A stretch of DNA of 64,000 nt, taken from contig NZ_AP025480.1 of NCBI RefSeq assembly GCF_024347435.1, forward strand, positions 62,001 to 126,000, read 5' to 3'. The DNA is from Vibrio cyclitrophicus (lineage in GTDB: Bacteria; Pseudomonadota; Gammaproteobacteria; Enterobacterales; Vibrionaceae). The translations under genes and the position numbers were made by a program. Shown here piece by piece: positions 11,771 to 28,715 of the stretch; the stretch's first letter is position 1, and each line of letters opens with the position of its first letter. The notes beneath the pieces were generated by a model. That model made no database searches. It was not told where the DNA came from and was given only the letters and a program-made list of their open reading frames with translations.

Positions 11771-12038
11771 TTTGGAAAGCTGACTGATTGATTTACTTAC
11801 GAGTAATTCAATCAAATTTAAAAGTTCTCAATGTTTATCTTTCATTAGATAAACACAACAAACACATTCAAGTGTCTTGTATTCGATTCAAACTTGTTTG
11901 AATCACAATTGAGTCCGGCAAACAGTTATCAAGAATTAACCCTTCTTGATGACAACCAAAAACCTTGGTTAGTTGCCATACGCTTATTTGTCTTCATTTT
12001 TTAAAGTGAAAGCAAATAGAAACCCTTTCGGGTTGTAT

Positions 12039-14932
<2,894 letters not shown>

Positions 14933-15030
14933 ACAACACCCAAGGGGTTTTGTGGACTCAAAGAAAGACAGACCTTGAATGCGTTTGAAGAGACATAACT
15001 TTTAAATACAGTTTTCCGAATTTTAAAATT

Positions 15031-15150
15031 TGCTTGGCGACCATAGCATTGTGGACCCACCTGATTCCATGCCGAACTCAGAAGTGAAACACAATAGCGC
15101 CGATGGTAGTGTGGGGCTTCCCCATGTGAGAGTAGGACATCGCCAGGCTT
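15031..15150 (+). rRNA. rrf: 5S ribosomal RNA, operon 1
   Basis: 120 nt from TGCTTGGCGACC to TCGCCAGGCTT, whose ends pair as helix I. The spacer from 23S (14933-15030) holds no tRNA. After 5S there is an 8-bp hairpin (15162-15180) without a T-run, so no strong terminator separates operon 1 from operon 2. Confidence 0.96.
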
Positions 15151-15217
15151 TAATTTCGACTTTGTCTATTTAATAGACAAGTCACCATAGAGTTCTAAGT
15201 TTTCTTAGTATTTTATG

Positions 15218-15245
15218 TTGACTTTCAAAGTGGAAAGCGTATTAT
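15218..15245 (+). promoter_or_regulatory. rRNA operon 2 promoter
   Basis: TTGACT, 16-nt spacer, TATTAT, then ACGCGTCC. It resembles E. coli rrn P2 promoters. Unlike operon 1, no P1-like TATAATGCG promoter is visible upstream. Confidence 0.75.
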
Positions 15246-15299
15246 ACGCGTCCTGCTTAAGTGCTAAGGCACTGAAAGCGTTCTCTTTTTAGAGAACAA

Positions 15300-15311
15300 G
15301 CTCTTTAACAA
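15300..15311 (+). promoter_or_regulatory. rrn boxA, leader of operon 2
   Basis: GCTCTTTAACAA. The leader that follows matches operon 1 except for hairpin-like inserts near 15436-15455 and 15517-15549. Confidence 0.85.
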
Positions 15312-15588
15312 TTTAAACCTATCAATCTGTGTGGGCACTCGTTGATGAATATCAAAACGTTTTATCCTTTGGATAAAACAGTTACTTCGGTAACACAATG
15401 ATTTCAATGAACTGAGTGACCAATACGTTTAACTACTTTCTCTTGTAGAAAGAAATTATTCGGCACAGTCAATTCATTACCATTCTGTTGGAATGGTAAT
15501 AGCTTTAGAATTACATGTTCATCAATCTTTTTCGAAAGAGCAATGAATATTAGTTTTGAAGTCAGTATTCGTTGAGTCACAAAATCTT

Positions 15589-17143
<1,555 letters not shown>

Positions 17144-17209
17144 TACGAAGATACCACGATGAGTGTCCACACAGATTGATTAGGTTTAGAAAAGTTAAGA
17201 GACGATATT

Positions 17210-17286
17210 GGGTCTGTAGCTCAGCTGGTTAGAGCGCTCGCCTGATAAGCGGGAGGTCGGTGGTTCAAGTCCACTCAGACCCACCA
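17210..17286 (+). tRNA. ileT: tRNA-Ile (GAT)
   Basis: 77 nt including the encoded CCA. Acceptor GGGTCTG pairs with CAGACCC, the anticodon loop is CTGATAA (GAT), and the T loop is GGTTCAAGTCC. Lies in the 16S-23S spacer of operon 2, the classic Ile-Ala pair. Released by RNase P and RNase E processing. Confidence 0.97.
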
Positions 17287-17300
17287 ATATCGACCTAGAT

Positions 17301-17376
17301 GGGGCTATAGCTCAGCTGGGAGAGCGCCTGCCTTGCACGCAGGAGGTCTGCGGTTCGATCCCGCATAGCTCCACCA
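17301..17376 (+). tRNA. alaT: tRNA-Ala (TGC)
   Basis: 76 nt including CCA. Acceptor GGGGCTA pairs with TAGCTCC, anticodon loop CTTGCAC (TGC), T loop GGTTCGATCCC. 14 nt after tRNA-Ile in the operon 2 spacer. Confidence 0.97.
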
Positions 17377-17431
17377 TCTTTAAGTATTCTCTTAAGAGAG
17401 TCTTTAAAAATGGTTCATTTTATTGAATCAA

Positions 17432-17443
17432 GCTCTTTAACAA
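17432..17443 (+). promoter_or_regulatory. rrn boxA in the 16S-23S spacer, operon 2
   Basis: GCTCTTTAACAA after the spacer tRNAs; the spacer from here to 23S is nearly the same as in operon 1. Confidence 0.8.
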
Positions 17444-17724
17444 TTTGGAAAGCTGACTGATTGATTACTTACGAGTAATTCAATCAAATTTAAAAGTTCT
17501 CAATGTTTATCTGCTCTTATTTAATAAGAACGGTATAAACACAACAAACACATTCAAGTGTCTTGTATTCGATTCAAACTTGTTTGAATCACAATTGAGT
17601 CCGGCAAACAGTTATCAAGAATTAACCCTTCTTGATGACAACCAAAAACCTTGGTTAGTTGCCATACGCTTATTTGTCTTCATTTTTTAAAGTGAAAGCA
17701 AATAGAAACCCTTTCGGGTTGTAT

Positions 17725-20618
<2,894 letters not shown>

Positions 20619-20743
20619 ACAACACCCAAGGGGTTTTGTGGACTCAATAGAAAGACAGACCTTGAATGCGTTTGAAGAGACATAACTTTTAAATCAGTTT
20701 TCCGAATTATTAATTGTCGCTAACGCGTCAATTAAACAAAATT

Positions 20744-20863
20744 TGCTTGGCGACCATAGCATTGTGGACCCACCTGATTCCATGCCGAACTCAGAAGTGA
20801 AACACAATAGCGCCGATGGTAGTGTGGGGCTTCCCCATGTGAGAGTAGGACATCGCCAGGCTT
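20744..20863 (+). rRNA. rrf: 5S ribosomal RNA, operon 2
   Basis: 120 nt, same as operon 1. The 23S-5S spacer is longer than in operon 1 by an insert near 20707-20740 that can form a stem (TTAATTG with CAATTAA). Confidence 0.96.
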
Positions 20864-20928
20864 TAAATTAAATCTTTAGGTTGACCAACCTGGAGATATG
20901 GACGCTCACTTAGTGAGTTGACCACTGC

Positions 20929-21005
20929 GGAGTGGTAGTTCAGTTGGTTAGAATACCGGCCTGTCACGCCGGGGGTCGCGGGTTCGAGTCCCGTCCACTC
21001 CGCCA
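20929..21005 (+). tRNA. aspT: tRNA-Asp (GTC)
   Basis: 77 nt including CCA. Acceptor GGAGTGG pairs with CCACTCC, anticodon loop CTGTCAC (GTC), T loop GGTTCGAGTCC. It lies 65 nt after the operon 2 5S with no terminator between, so it is the distal gene of that operon. Confidence 0.97.
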
Positions 21006-21013
21006 CTTATTAG

Positions 21014-21045
21014 AAAGCCCTGCTAGTAATAGCAGGGCTTTTTTA
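21014..21045 (+). terminator. Terminator of rRNA operon 2
   Basis: 11-bp stem (21014-21024 with 21031-21041), 6-nt loop and T-run, 8 nt after tRNA-Asp. Confidence 0.92.
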
Positions 21046-21631
21046 CATTTGAAGAAAGTGTTTTGCTTTTAGATTGTATGGGTGCGGTAAAGGCATCGAG
21101 CCCCTGCACTTAACGCTATGCCGGCACATATTAGAAAGCCTAGTCTGACGACTAGGCTTTCGTCGTTTACGACGTATGAGTTTGAATATTCGTTTCCGAG
21201 TTCTGTCGAAGTGTTGTTCGCTGATCATGACCTTTCATTGGTTAACCTTTCAGAGTGTCTAAGAACGGCTTACTTATTATTAAGCTGAGCGTCGATAAAA
21301 ATAACAAGCTTTTAACGTTCTATAGCTGGATATGGATAGTTACTTAATGGCTAACTTACCGTGGTTTGAATTTACTGGTAAATATCTTTAAACATCTTCT
21401 GTTACTCTCGAAATGAACGTCATTCACTGTGGGGGTATAGGTATCACTTCATCAACTAAGCTTCTTGAATCTCTTTTAAAGAGCTTGCTCAAAAAAACCG
21501 AGACACAGCTAAAGTAGCTTTCCGTGTGTTTAGGTGCCTCTATTGAATAATACTTGTTTTGGTTATTTTGGGTGTGTAGGGAGGTGGTTTATAGATAGTG
21601 TAGAGGCGATCTTGGGATAAACAGAAGATAC
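21046..21631. other. Gene-free stretch after the rRNA operons
   Basis: 586 nt with no convincing gene. It contains two adjoining hairpins: an 11-bp stem at 21134-21161 and a short CGTCG/CGACG stem at 21161-21174. The first resembles a second terminator without its T-run. No ribosome binding site with a credible frame was found on either strand; an unannotated small RNA cannot be excluded. Confidence 0.5.
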
Positions 21632-21658
21632 AAAAAAGCCGATGCTAGGCATCGGCTT
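21632..21658 (-). terminator. Terminator of the hemCDXY operon
   Basis: 10-bp stem (21636-21645 with 21649-21658) with a T-run on the minus strand, 19 nt beyond the hemY stop. Confidence 0.9.
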
Positions 21659-21677
21659 CGTGTTAGTTATTATTAGC

Positions 21678-22859
21678 TTAAGATGGTTGAACTAAAGTCA
21701 GAGCTTTACGAGAAACTTCGTGGGCTGCTTTCGTTAAGTTCTGTTTTTCTAACGCGTCGGATAGGTATCCGTAATCTGATACGTTTGAGCGAAGTGCCAA
21801 TGCCTTTTCAAAATGGTTTTGTGCTTCCGCCCATTTCTGTTCTCTGAGGTAGAATTGAGCTAATGCGCTATGCGCTTCAGCATTGCTATCATCCTTACTG
21901 ATAGCACGTTCTAACATCACTACTATTGGGTGGTGATCGGCCAGGTTAAGCTCAGGTAAAAGCATGTAAAGCTCATTTGAACCATTCTTCGCAATGTTCT
22001 CTTTAATCACTGTGAACGCTTCTGAGTCAGCTTTACGAGCTATCAGTTGTTTAACAAAACATGACACTAAGTGTGAGCTTTGTTTCTGTTTTCTAGAAAG
22101 CCTATTCCAATGGCTGATTAAACCTTCGCTGCCTTGTTGTTGTGCGACATCGTGAAGCAAACCACACTGAGCTTTCTGTTCTAACTCAACTTGCTCATCA
22201 GCCGTAAGAAGCTTGTTTTTAGCTAGCTTAGGCGTTAACTCTAGTAATGGCTGCCAGAGTTTAAGCTGCGTGTAAGTGGCTTTTAGTAGGCCAAGTACAG
22301 CCGTGTTGTTTGGGTAGGAGCCTTTTAGGGTAGAAAGTGTATCGAATGCGGCTTCGTAGTTCGACTCACTGATCTGTTGTTTTGCTTTAGTTAGCTCAAC
22401 GGCTAGTAGAGAGTCCTCTTGTTGGCTAGCAAGTTCGATATACTTATCACGGTCACTGGTATTACCTTGTTCATGAGCAGCTTGAGATGCGACTAAATAA
22501 CAAAGCAGAGGCATGTCGTGATGGTTAGCCCAACGAGTCACTTTTTTCTCTGCGCCTTTCCAGTCACCTTCCAGAAGTTTGATGATTCCTTCATTGGTAT
22601 AACGACGAGAGCGTTTTAGCTTGCGTACGCTGAACCAGTTCCAAGTTGTTGAGCTTGCGTAAATTAGCTTTTTAAATAGGTACTCTAGGCCGAATAAAGC
22701 GGCTAAAAGAGCAATCACAAAAATAACCAGGGTCGTTACACTCATCTCGATAGTCTTATTAGCAATCGAGATCAATACATAACCTTGTTGACCTGAGAAC
22801 TGGGTACCAACAAACAGACCTGCACCCAGTATGAGAAAAAGAAAAATCCAACGAATCAT
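21678..22859 (-). CDS. hemY: HemY, heme synthesis operon membrane protein with TPR repeats
   Basis: 393 aa. Two N-terminal membrane segments (about residues 3-21 and 40-62) and a cytoplasmic or peripheral region of TPR-like helices; a clear TPR unit is ALAQFYLREQKWAEAQNHFEKAL near residue 330 (shown here in two parts: ALAQFYLREQKWA and EAQNHFEKAL). The precise role of enteric HemY is not settled; it should not be confused with the protoporphyrinogen oxidase of the same symbol. Its ATG overlaps the hemX stop by 1 nt (TAATG), so translation is likely coupled. Confidence 0.92.
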   Translation of the reverse strand: MIRWIFLFLILGAGLFVGTQFSGQQGYVLISIANKTIEMSVTTLVIFVIALLAALFGLEYLFKKLIYASSTTWNWFSVRKLKRSRRYTNEGIIKLLEGDWKGAEKKVTRWANHHDMPLLCYLVASQAAHEQGNTSDRDKYIELASQQEDSLLAVELTKAKQQISESNYEAAFDTLSTLKGSYPNNTAVLGLLKATYTQLKLWQPLLELTPKLAKNKLLTADEQVELEQKAQCGLLHDVAQQQGSEGLISHWNRLSRKQKQSSHLVSCFVKQLIARKADSEAFTVIKENIAKNGSNELYMLLPELNLADHHPIVVMLERAISKDDSNAEAHSALAQFYLREQKWAEAQNHFEKALALRSNVSDYGYLSDALEKQNLTKAAHEVSRKALTLVQPS

Positions 22860-24085
22860 TATTTTTCCTCCGTGGTCATAACGGTCATTTCACGACGCAG
22901 ACGTTCGCGTATTACATCTGACAACTCATTTTGAGACTCAAGTTTCACTGGGTATTTTACAGAGATGTTTTGTTCGCTTAACTGTTTGATAGCCTTCTCA
23001 AACTCGATTACCGACTGGTTGTCTTGGTTTAGGTAAGCCGTCGACCATTCGTTAGCCGTTTTAAGCGCTGCGTTATAAACATCACCTTGTTCTTTGTACA
23101 CAGCACGAATAGCGGTTTCGAGTTTGCCTTTAATGTTTTCACGTAGGTAGAAGTGTTGTTCTGGAGACAGTAGTGGTATTACTTCGCCATCACGGCTACG
23201 AAACGTAATAAAGTTTTCTGAGAAGTCTTTCATCGACGTCATTAGGTTGTTTTGCCAATCATTAATATCACCTGATACCGCTTTTTTCTTAACAACGGCA
23301 GCCTCAGGCAGGATTGCATTGGCAAGCGGTAGGTGGTCGACTTGTTGTTGAAGACTTGTAATTCGCAATACTAGGCCATCACGATCGATCAGAGGGATCG
23401 TACGAAGCTTGGTAATGTCATTAGTCATTGATTGACGGAGAGATACTAAGCTAGGGTCATTTAACGCTGCGATACGTTGATCGGCACTTTCCATGAGTTT
23501 GGTTGCGCTAACGGCATCATGTTCGAGAAACAACTTGCGGCCAGCAAGTTTCACAAGGTAATCGGCTTCGGCAAGTAACCAGTCATTAGGGCGACGGCCT
23601 TTTACATCAGCAACGGCTAGTTGAAGGCTTTGAATGCTCTTTTGCTGTTGGGATTGCACTACCTGAGTTTTCTCTACTGCATGTGATGCTTCTTGGATGG
23701 TCTCTTGCTTGATAGTTTGGAGATCTTTATTTACTGCAGACTGAGTATTTTTCAGTTCAACTTGTAGGGCTGCAATTTCCGCCGAGTATTCAGCACTCTT
23801 TTGCTGCATTTGAAATGCGATACCGCCACTGAAAATAATAGAAATAGCGATCGCAATTGCGCCTAATTTGACACCGCGCTTACCTTGTTTCTCGGCTTTT
23901 TCTATTTGCTCTTGGTGCTCTGCTTGAGTCTCATCATTTTGAGCTACATTTGACACTGAGCCATCAAGCTTATCTTCTGGCTGTTTTGTCTCTTCAGATT
24001 CAGCTTTTTCGTTTTCAACAACTACTGTCTGAGTCTCTTGTTTCTTTTCAGGTTCAATATGCTCGTTATTTTTTTTGCTTGTCAT
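22859..24085 (-). CDS. hemX: HemX, heme operon membrane protein
   Basis: 408 aa. Acidic, lysine- and glutamine-rich N-terminus (residues 1-70), one membrane segment near 72-92 (GAIAIAISIIFSGGIAF), then a coiled-coil (about 95-150) and a helical periplasmic domain. This is the HemX layout. Databases often call it a uroporphyrinogen-III C-methyltransferase, but no SAM-dependent methyltransferase motif is visible, so that label is doubtful. Third gene of hemC-hemD-hemX-hemY; 19 nt after hemD. Confidence 0.92.
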   Translation of the reverse strand: MTSKKNNEHIEPEKKQETQTVVVENEKAESEETKQPEDKLDGSVSNVAQNDETQAEHQEQIEKAEKQGKRGVKLGAIAIAISIIFSGGIAFQMQQKSAEYSAEIAALQVELKNTQSAVNKDLQTIKQETIQEASHAVEKTQVVQSQQQKSIQSLQLAVADVKGRRPNDWLLAEADYLVKLAGRKLFLEHDAVSATKLMESADQRIAALNDPSLVSLRQSMTNDITKLRTIPLIDRDGLVLRITSLQQQVDHLPLANAILPEAAVVKKKAVSGDINDWQNNLMTSMKDFSENFITFRSRDGEVIPLLSPEQHFYLRENIKGKLETAIRAVYKEQGDVYNAALKTANEWSTAYLNQDNQSVIEFEKAIKQLSEQNISVKYPVKLESQNELSDVIRERLRREMTVMTTEEK

Positions 24086-24104
24086 GCTTATTTCCTGTTT
24101 CTAG

Positions 24105-24833
24105 CTAAGGCCGGAGAGCAGCCAGTAATATTTGGTTCGTAGCACTGTGAGTATTAGTTACGTCAGCGAAACCGAGTTGTTGTGCTCGTTCCACTATGCG
24201 CTGGCTTGGGACAAATAGTTGTCTTGTTGAAAGCCAAGCCAAATACTCATCAGGAGTAATTGAGCGGAGATATTCCAATTGCTCCTGACTAGTGATGACA
24301 ACTTTGGATGTTTTTTCGTTTATCCATGCTTGATAGGTATTGTGGTCGCTAATAGGAATATATTCTCTACGGTAGGTCTCACAATAAGAGACTTGTGCGC
24401 CTCTGTTAAGTAAAGAGTCTCTAATGAGCTCGCGTCCACCATTACCACGCAGTATCAAAATGGATTTATTATTTACATCATTAAGTTCAGTAAGTTTAAG
24501 AAGATGTTCACTATCACTAACTTGAGGATAGTTTACTTTTTGTTTACAGACTTTGCTTAAAACGTGCGCAGTTTTTTGACCAACGCCAAGATAAAGCGGC
24601 GAAGATGGCCAAATAGATGCAGTTTTAGAAAGGATGTTTTGGGCCGCGGTCACAGCGTGATAGCTGACGGCGATGATAATATCGCTGTTCTTAAGCAGGG
24701 TGCTTAAATTCGATGAGGGTGGATTATCAACGATGCGAATAAGCGGATGGTGGATTGCTTGAATCCCTTCATCCGCTAGTTGTTGGCAAAGCGATTGTCC
24801 CTCTGGGCCGGGACGAGTTACCAACACTGTCAT
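24105..24833 (-). CDS. hemD: Uroporphyrinogen-III synthase
   Basis: 242 aa. Cyclises and inverts ring D of hydroxymethylbilane to give uroporphyrinogen III. The family is poorly conserved; the N-terminal VLVTRPGPEGQSLCQQL and the central ILRGNGGRELIRDSLLNRG are its recognisable motifs. Only 2 nt separate it from the hemC stop, matching the enteric hemCD arrangement, so its substrate is made by the neighbouring gene. Confidence 0.94.
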   Translation of the reverse strand: MTVLVTRPGPEGQSLCQQLADEGIQAIHHPLIRIVDNPPSSNLSTLLKNSDIIIAVSYHAVTAAQNILSKTASIWPSSPLYLGVGQKTAHVLSKVCKQKVNYPQVSDSEHLLKLTELNDVNNKSILILRGNGGRELIRDSLLNRGAQVSYCETYRREYIPISDHNTYQAWINEKTSKVVITSQEQLEYLRSITPDEYLAWLSTRQLFVPSQRIVERAQQLGFADVTNTHSATNQILLAALRP

Positions 24834-24835
24834 GG

Positions 24836-25774
24836 CTAATCTTGGTCTGCGTATAGTTTGGTTAAGATTTCTCTCGCACCGTCATCCAGCAATTGATTTG
24901 CCAGAGTAACGCCAAGTGCTTCTGCATCTTTGCGAAGGCCAGAGATCTCACCACGAACCATTTTAGAACCATCCGGTTCGCCAACTAACGCACGTAGCCA
25001 GATATTATCGCCATCTAGTAGTGAGTAGCTGCCAATAGGAACCTGACAACCACCTTCTAGGGTAAGGTTCATTGCACGTTCGCATAGCACGCGATCAGCG
25101 GTATCTTTGTGGTTTAGTGGTTCAAGAAGCTTAATTAGACGTTCATCATCAAGACGGCATTCAATACCGACAGCGCCTTGGCCCACTGCTGGTAAAGACT
25201 GCTCTGGTTCGATAAAGCTACGGATACGCTCTTCTAGCTCTAGTCGCTTAAGACCAGCTGCCGCTAGGACGATAGCATCGTATTGGCCGTCATCGAGTTT
25301 ACCTAGACGAGTTCCTACGTTGCCGCGTAGTTCTTTGATGATCAAGTCAGGGCGGTATTCCAGTAGCTGACATTGACGACGCAGGCTGCACGTACCAACG
25401 ACAGCGCCTTGTGGCAATTCATCAATGTTGTTGTATGTGTTTGATACGAAAGCGTCACGAGGATCTTCACGTTCACAAATCGTCACCAGACCTAGACCTT
25501 CAGGGAAGTCGACAGGCACATCTTTCATTGAGTGAACCGCTAGGTCAGCACGACCTTCTAGCATGGCTACTTCGAGTTCTTTAACGAACAACCCTTTACC
25601 ACCTACTTTCGCAAGAGGAGTGTCTAGGATGATGTCACCTTTGGTCACCATAGTTACCAACTCAACCTCTAAACCAGGGTGAGCAGCTTGCAGTGCATCC
25701 CTTACAAAGTATGCCTGCCAAAGGGCAAGAGGGCTTTTTCTGGTTGCGATACGGATTGGTGCTGAATTTGTCAT
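24836..25774 (-). CDS. hemC: Porphobilinogen deaminase (hydroxymethylbilane synthase)
   Basis: 312 aa. Joins four porphobilinogens into hydroxymethylbilane using a dipyrromethane cofactor bound to a cysteine, seen in [10 protein letters not shown] near residue 241. [13 protein letters not shown] at the N-terminus, HSMKDVP and [12 protein letters not shown] are conserved substrate-binding motifs. The frame opens 14 codons earlier at 25816, but the ATG at 25774 gives the normal length. First gene of the heme operon, divergent from cyaA as in E. coli. Confidence 0.96.
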   Translation of the reverse strand: MTNSAPIRIATRKSPLALWQAYFVRDALQAAHPGLEVELVTMVTKGDIILDTPLAKVGGKGLFVKELEVAMLEGRADLAVHSMKDVPVDFPEGLGLVTICEREDPRDAFVSNTYNNIDELPQGAVVGTCSLRRQCQLLEYRPDLIIKELRGNVGTRLGKLDDGQYDAIVLAAAGLKRLELEERIRSFIEPEQSLPAVGQGAVGIECRLDDERLIKLLEPLNHKDTADRVLCERAMNLTLEGGCQVPIGSYSLLDGDNIWLRALVGEPDGSKMVRGEISGLRKDAEALGVTLANQLLDDGAREILTKLYADQD

Positions 25775-25893
25775 GGTGTTTCCGATATAGGTTCTGTAAT
25801 AACCTAATCCTACCATTGTGAGGCGAAAATTCTTACTGTTTGATCGCTTCCCCCTTTTATAGCTGAGGGATTTTCACTAGTTCACCAAAATAG

Positions 25894-25909
25894 TGTGATT
25901 GGTATCTCA
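25894..25909. promoter_or_regulatory. Candidate CRP site between hemC and cyaA
   Basis: TGTGA, 6 nt, TCTCA: one mismatch from the TGTGA-N6-TCACA consensus, in the divergent hemC/cyaA region. In E. coli, cAMP-CRP represses cyaA, so a site here makes sense. Clear -10/-35 elements for either gene could not be fixed by eye. Confidence 0.6.
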
Positions 25910-26118
25910 TTTGAAACATGGGCTATTATTAGAAATAGTCAATACAGAGGACACTACGGCGCCGTGAGTTTAACTTTTTGTCATTAAAGAATTGGCCAGC
26001 ATGACAAGCTCCTTTGCTTTACCATTAGGGGTAAAAGTGTTAAATTGATCACGTTTTGTTGCTCCTTTCGTTCAGTAACTAAACAGAAGTGCATTTAATC
26101 TCAAACCAAGGACTTACC

Positions 26119-28647
26119 TTGCAGGCTTACACTCAGACTTTGATTCAACGATTAGACAATCTAAATCAGCAGCGCATTGATCGTGCGTTGGCGTTGATGA
26201 ATGTCCAAGGTCAGCGAGTTTTTAACCTTATTCCCACACTGCTTCATTTCAATCATCCCATGATGCCTGGTTATTACGACCAGCAAGTTCCTTTTGGAAT
26301 TCATAGCTTCACGCTTAACTCATTCCAAAAGCAATTTGTCTCAGATACTGAATTAACACTTGGTGGCAAGCTGACCAAAGCGGCTGAACCTGCAATTCTT
26401 GGTCTTTACACCATGGGTAGCACTTCTTCTATTGGCCAAAGTACCTCAAGCGACCTCGATATCTGGGTTTGTGTTTCTCCAGATATGGACGGTGCATCGC
26501 GCGATAGCCTGACTAACAAATGTTTGCTTATTACCGATTGGGCTGAAACCTTAGGGGTTGAAGCAAACTTCTTCTTAATGGATGGAGAACGTTTTCGTTC
26601 AAATCATTCTGAAGAGATGACTGGCGATAACTGTGGTTCTTCACAACATTTGCTATTACTTGATGAGTTTTATCGCTCTGCAGTTCGTTTGGCTGGCCAG
26701 CGTTTGTTATGGCAGATCATTCCACCAGAAATGGAGGAGTGTTACGACCAATATGTTCAAGGTTTATGTCAGGATGGTTATCTTGATTGCTCGCAGTGGA
26801 TCGACTTTGGTAAGTTGAATCGCATTCCTGCCGAAGAGTACTTTGGTTCAAACCTATGGCAACTTTATAAGAGTATCGACTCACCGTATAAATCGGTTTT
26901 GAAGGCTATTCTGTTAGAAGCTTATTCATGGGAGTACCCACATACTCAACTGCTTAGCATTGATACCAAGCGTCGCTTCTTTGCGGACGAACCTGATCTT
27001 TACGGCATGGATAGCTATTATCTGATGCTTGAGAAGGTAACGCGCTATTTAGAACGCATTAACGACCATACTCGATTGGATTTAGTTAGACGTTGTTTCT
27101 ACCTCAAGACCCACGAAAAGTTGTCGCGCGAAGCAGGTAATGGTTCTGTTGCATGGCGTCGTGAAGCCTTGACCGAGATGACTAAATCTTGGAATTGGGG
27201 ACATGAAACGATCGCTGAGCTCGACAACCGCCGTAACTGGAAAGTTGAGCAAGTTAAAGTGGTGCACCATGCACTGCTTGATGCCTTGATGTTGAGCTAC
27301 CGTAACCTGATTCAATTTGCACGTCGCAATGACATTACTTCAGCTATCAGCCCACAAGACATCAGTATTTTAGCTCGCAAGCTCTATGCTGCGTTTGAAG
27401 TTTTACCTGGCAAAGTGACGCTATTGAACCCTCAAATTTCCCCTGATTTACATGAATCGGATTTGAGTTTTATTGAGGTGCGCCAAGGCCAGGCGAACAA
27501 AGCGGGCTGGTACTTGTATAAACAACCATTGATTGCACACCGCATTCTTGGTCAGCCATCTTTAGAGCATCATGAGTACTTGAGTAAGTTGGTTGCTTGG
27601 TCATTCTTTAATGGTTTGATTACCGAATCGACTCGTTTACATTCTGTTGTTCGTGATGCTCATATTGATATTGATAAGTTCTATCAAATGGTCAGTGACC
27701 TGAGAAATACTTTTTCTTTGCGTAAGCGCCGCCCAAGCATGCAAGCGCTGGCCAGTCCATGTGAAATAAGCCAGCTGGCGATGTTCATCAACTTTGAGAA
27801 TGATCCGACTTCTGAGTTGAGTCCTCGTGAATTGAAGCTTGATCTTAAGAATGCCGATATCTTCAGTTTTGGTGAAGAAGGTAAGAGCTTGGTTGGGAGT
27901 GTTGATCTGGTTTATCGTAATTCTTGGCATGAAGTGCGTACGCTTCATTTTCAAGGTGATACCGCGATGTTGGACGCCCTTAAAACTGTACTGGGTAAAA
28001 TGCACCAAGATGCTTTACCGCCAGAATCAGTTGATGTGTTCTGTTACAGCAAAAACCTACGTGGTGTGATGCGTAACATGGTGTATCAGTTGTTGGCTGA
28101 GTGCATTGATTTGCGATTGAAACCGATTGAGCCTGAAAAGCGTCGTCGTTTTAAGGCTATCCGTTTAGCTAACAAAATGTTTGGTCTGTTCTTTGAACGT
28201 CGTGGTGTCTCGGTACAGATGCTGGAAAACTCGGTTGATTTCTATCGTAGTATTTCAACCAACAAGCTGAAGGGCTCGCCTTTACAGATGCTAGATAAAG
28301 AGCAAGAGTATCAATTACCCGAAGTGGTTGATGGTTTTGCTAGTGAGGGTTTAATCCAGTTCTTTTTTGAAGACACGGATAAAGGCTTCAATATTTATGT
28401 ATTGGATGAATCGAATCAAGTTGAGGTGTACCACCAATACAGTGGTGAAAAAGATGAGATGATCGCAAGCGTGAACTCTTTCTACACTTCAGTAAAAGAT
28501 GAAACGAAGGTGTCCTCTAGGTTGATTAATTTCAATCTACCTCAGTACTATCAAATTGTTCATCCGGAAGAAGGCAACTCTTATGTCGTGCCTTATCGTA
28601 ACGATGCTACTTTGTCTTCTCGTAGCTCGAAGATAGTCAATATCTAA
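26119..28647 (+). CDS. cyaA: Class I adenylate cyclase
   Basis: 842 aa. Makes cAMP for CRP. The N-terminal catalytic domain has YTMGSTSSIGQS and SSDLDIWVC (nucleotidyltransferase G-S and D-x-D, about residues 93-115), and the C-terminal regulatory half has the conserved NLPQYYQIV end. The start is taken as TTG at 26119: it aligns exactly with the E. coli TTG start and is preceded by AAGGA with a 6-nt gap. A GTG at 26089 opens the frame earlier but has no such site. A weak TTG start keeps CyaA low in E. coli. Confidence 0.95.
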   Translation: MQAYTQTLIQRLDNLNQQRIDRALALMNVQGQRVFNLIPTLLHFNHPMMPGYYDQQVPFGIHSFTLNSFQKQFVSDTELTLGGKLTKAAEPAILGLYTMGSTSSIGQSTSSDLDIWVCVSPDMDGASRDSLTNKCLLITDWAETLGVEANFFLMDGERFRSNHSEEMTGDNCGSSQHLLLLDEFYRSAVRLAGQRLLWQIIPPEMEECYDQYVQGLCQDGYLDCSQWIDFGKLNRIPAEEYFGSNLWQLYKSIDSPYKSVLKAILLEAYSWEYPHTQLLSIDTKRRFFADEPDLYGMDSYYLMLEKVTRYLERINDHTRLDLVRRCFYLKTHEKLSREAGNGSVAWRREALTEMTKSWNWGHETIAELDNRRNWKVEQVKVVHHALLDALMLSYRNLIQFARRNDITSAISPQDISILARKLYAAFEVLPGKVTLLNPQISPDLHESDLSFIEVRQGQANKAGWYLYKQPLIAHRILGQPSLEHHEYLSKLVAWSFFNGLITESTRLHSVVRDAHIDIDKFYQMVSDLRNTFSLRKRRPSMQALASPCEISQLAMFINFENDPTSELSPRELKLDLKNADIFSFGEEGKSLVGSVDLVYRNSWHEVRTLHFQGDTAMLDALKTVLGKMHQDALPPESVDVFCYSKNLRGVMRNMVYQLLAECIDLRLKPIEPEKRRRFKAIRLANKMFGLFFERRGVSVQMLENSVDFYRSISTNKLKGSPLQMLDKEQEYQLPEVVDGFASEGLIQFFFEDTDKGFNIYVLDESNQVEVYHQYSGEKDEMIASVNSFYTSVKDETKVSSRLINFNLPQYYQIVHPEEGNSYVVPYRNDATLSSRSSKIVNI

Positions 28648-28668
28648 GTTTTTGAGCCGACAGATATT

Positions 28669-28700
28669 AAAAAGGAGTGATTGATTCACTCCTTTTTCCT
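28669..28700. terminator. Bidirectional terminator between cyaA and cyaY
   Basis: 12-bp stem (28669-28680 with 28686-28697), 5-nt loop, A-tract on one side and T-tract on the other; serves the convergent genes. Confidence 0.9.
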
Positions 28701-28715
28701 TTCGCTTACAAATGA

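Noticed and set aside
21043..21228. 61-codon minus-strand frame after the rRNA operons
   Set aside because: Runs through two hairpins, lacks a ribosome binding site, very basic product without a family.
22859..24085. HemX as a uroporphyrinogen-III methyltransferase
   Set aside because: No SAM-binding or catalytic motifs; the protein is a membrane-anchored coiled-coil type.
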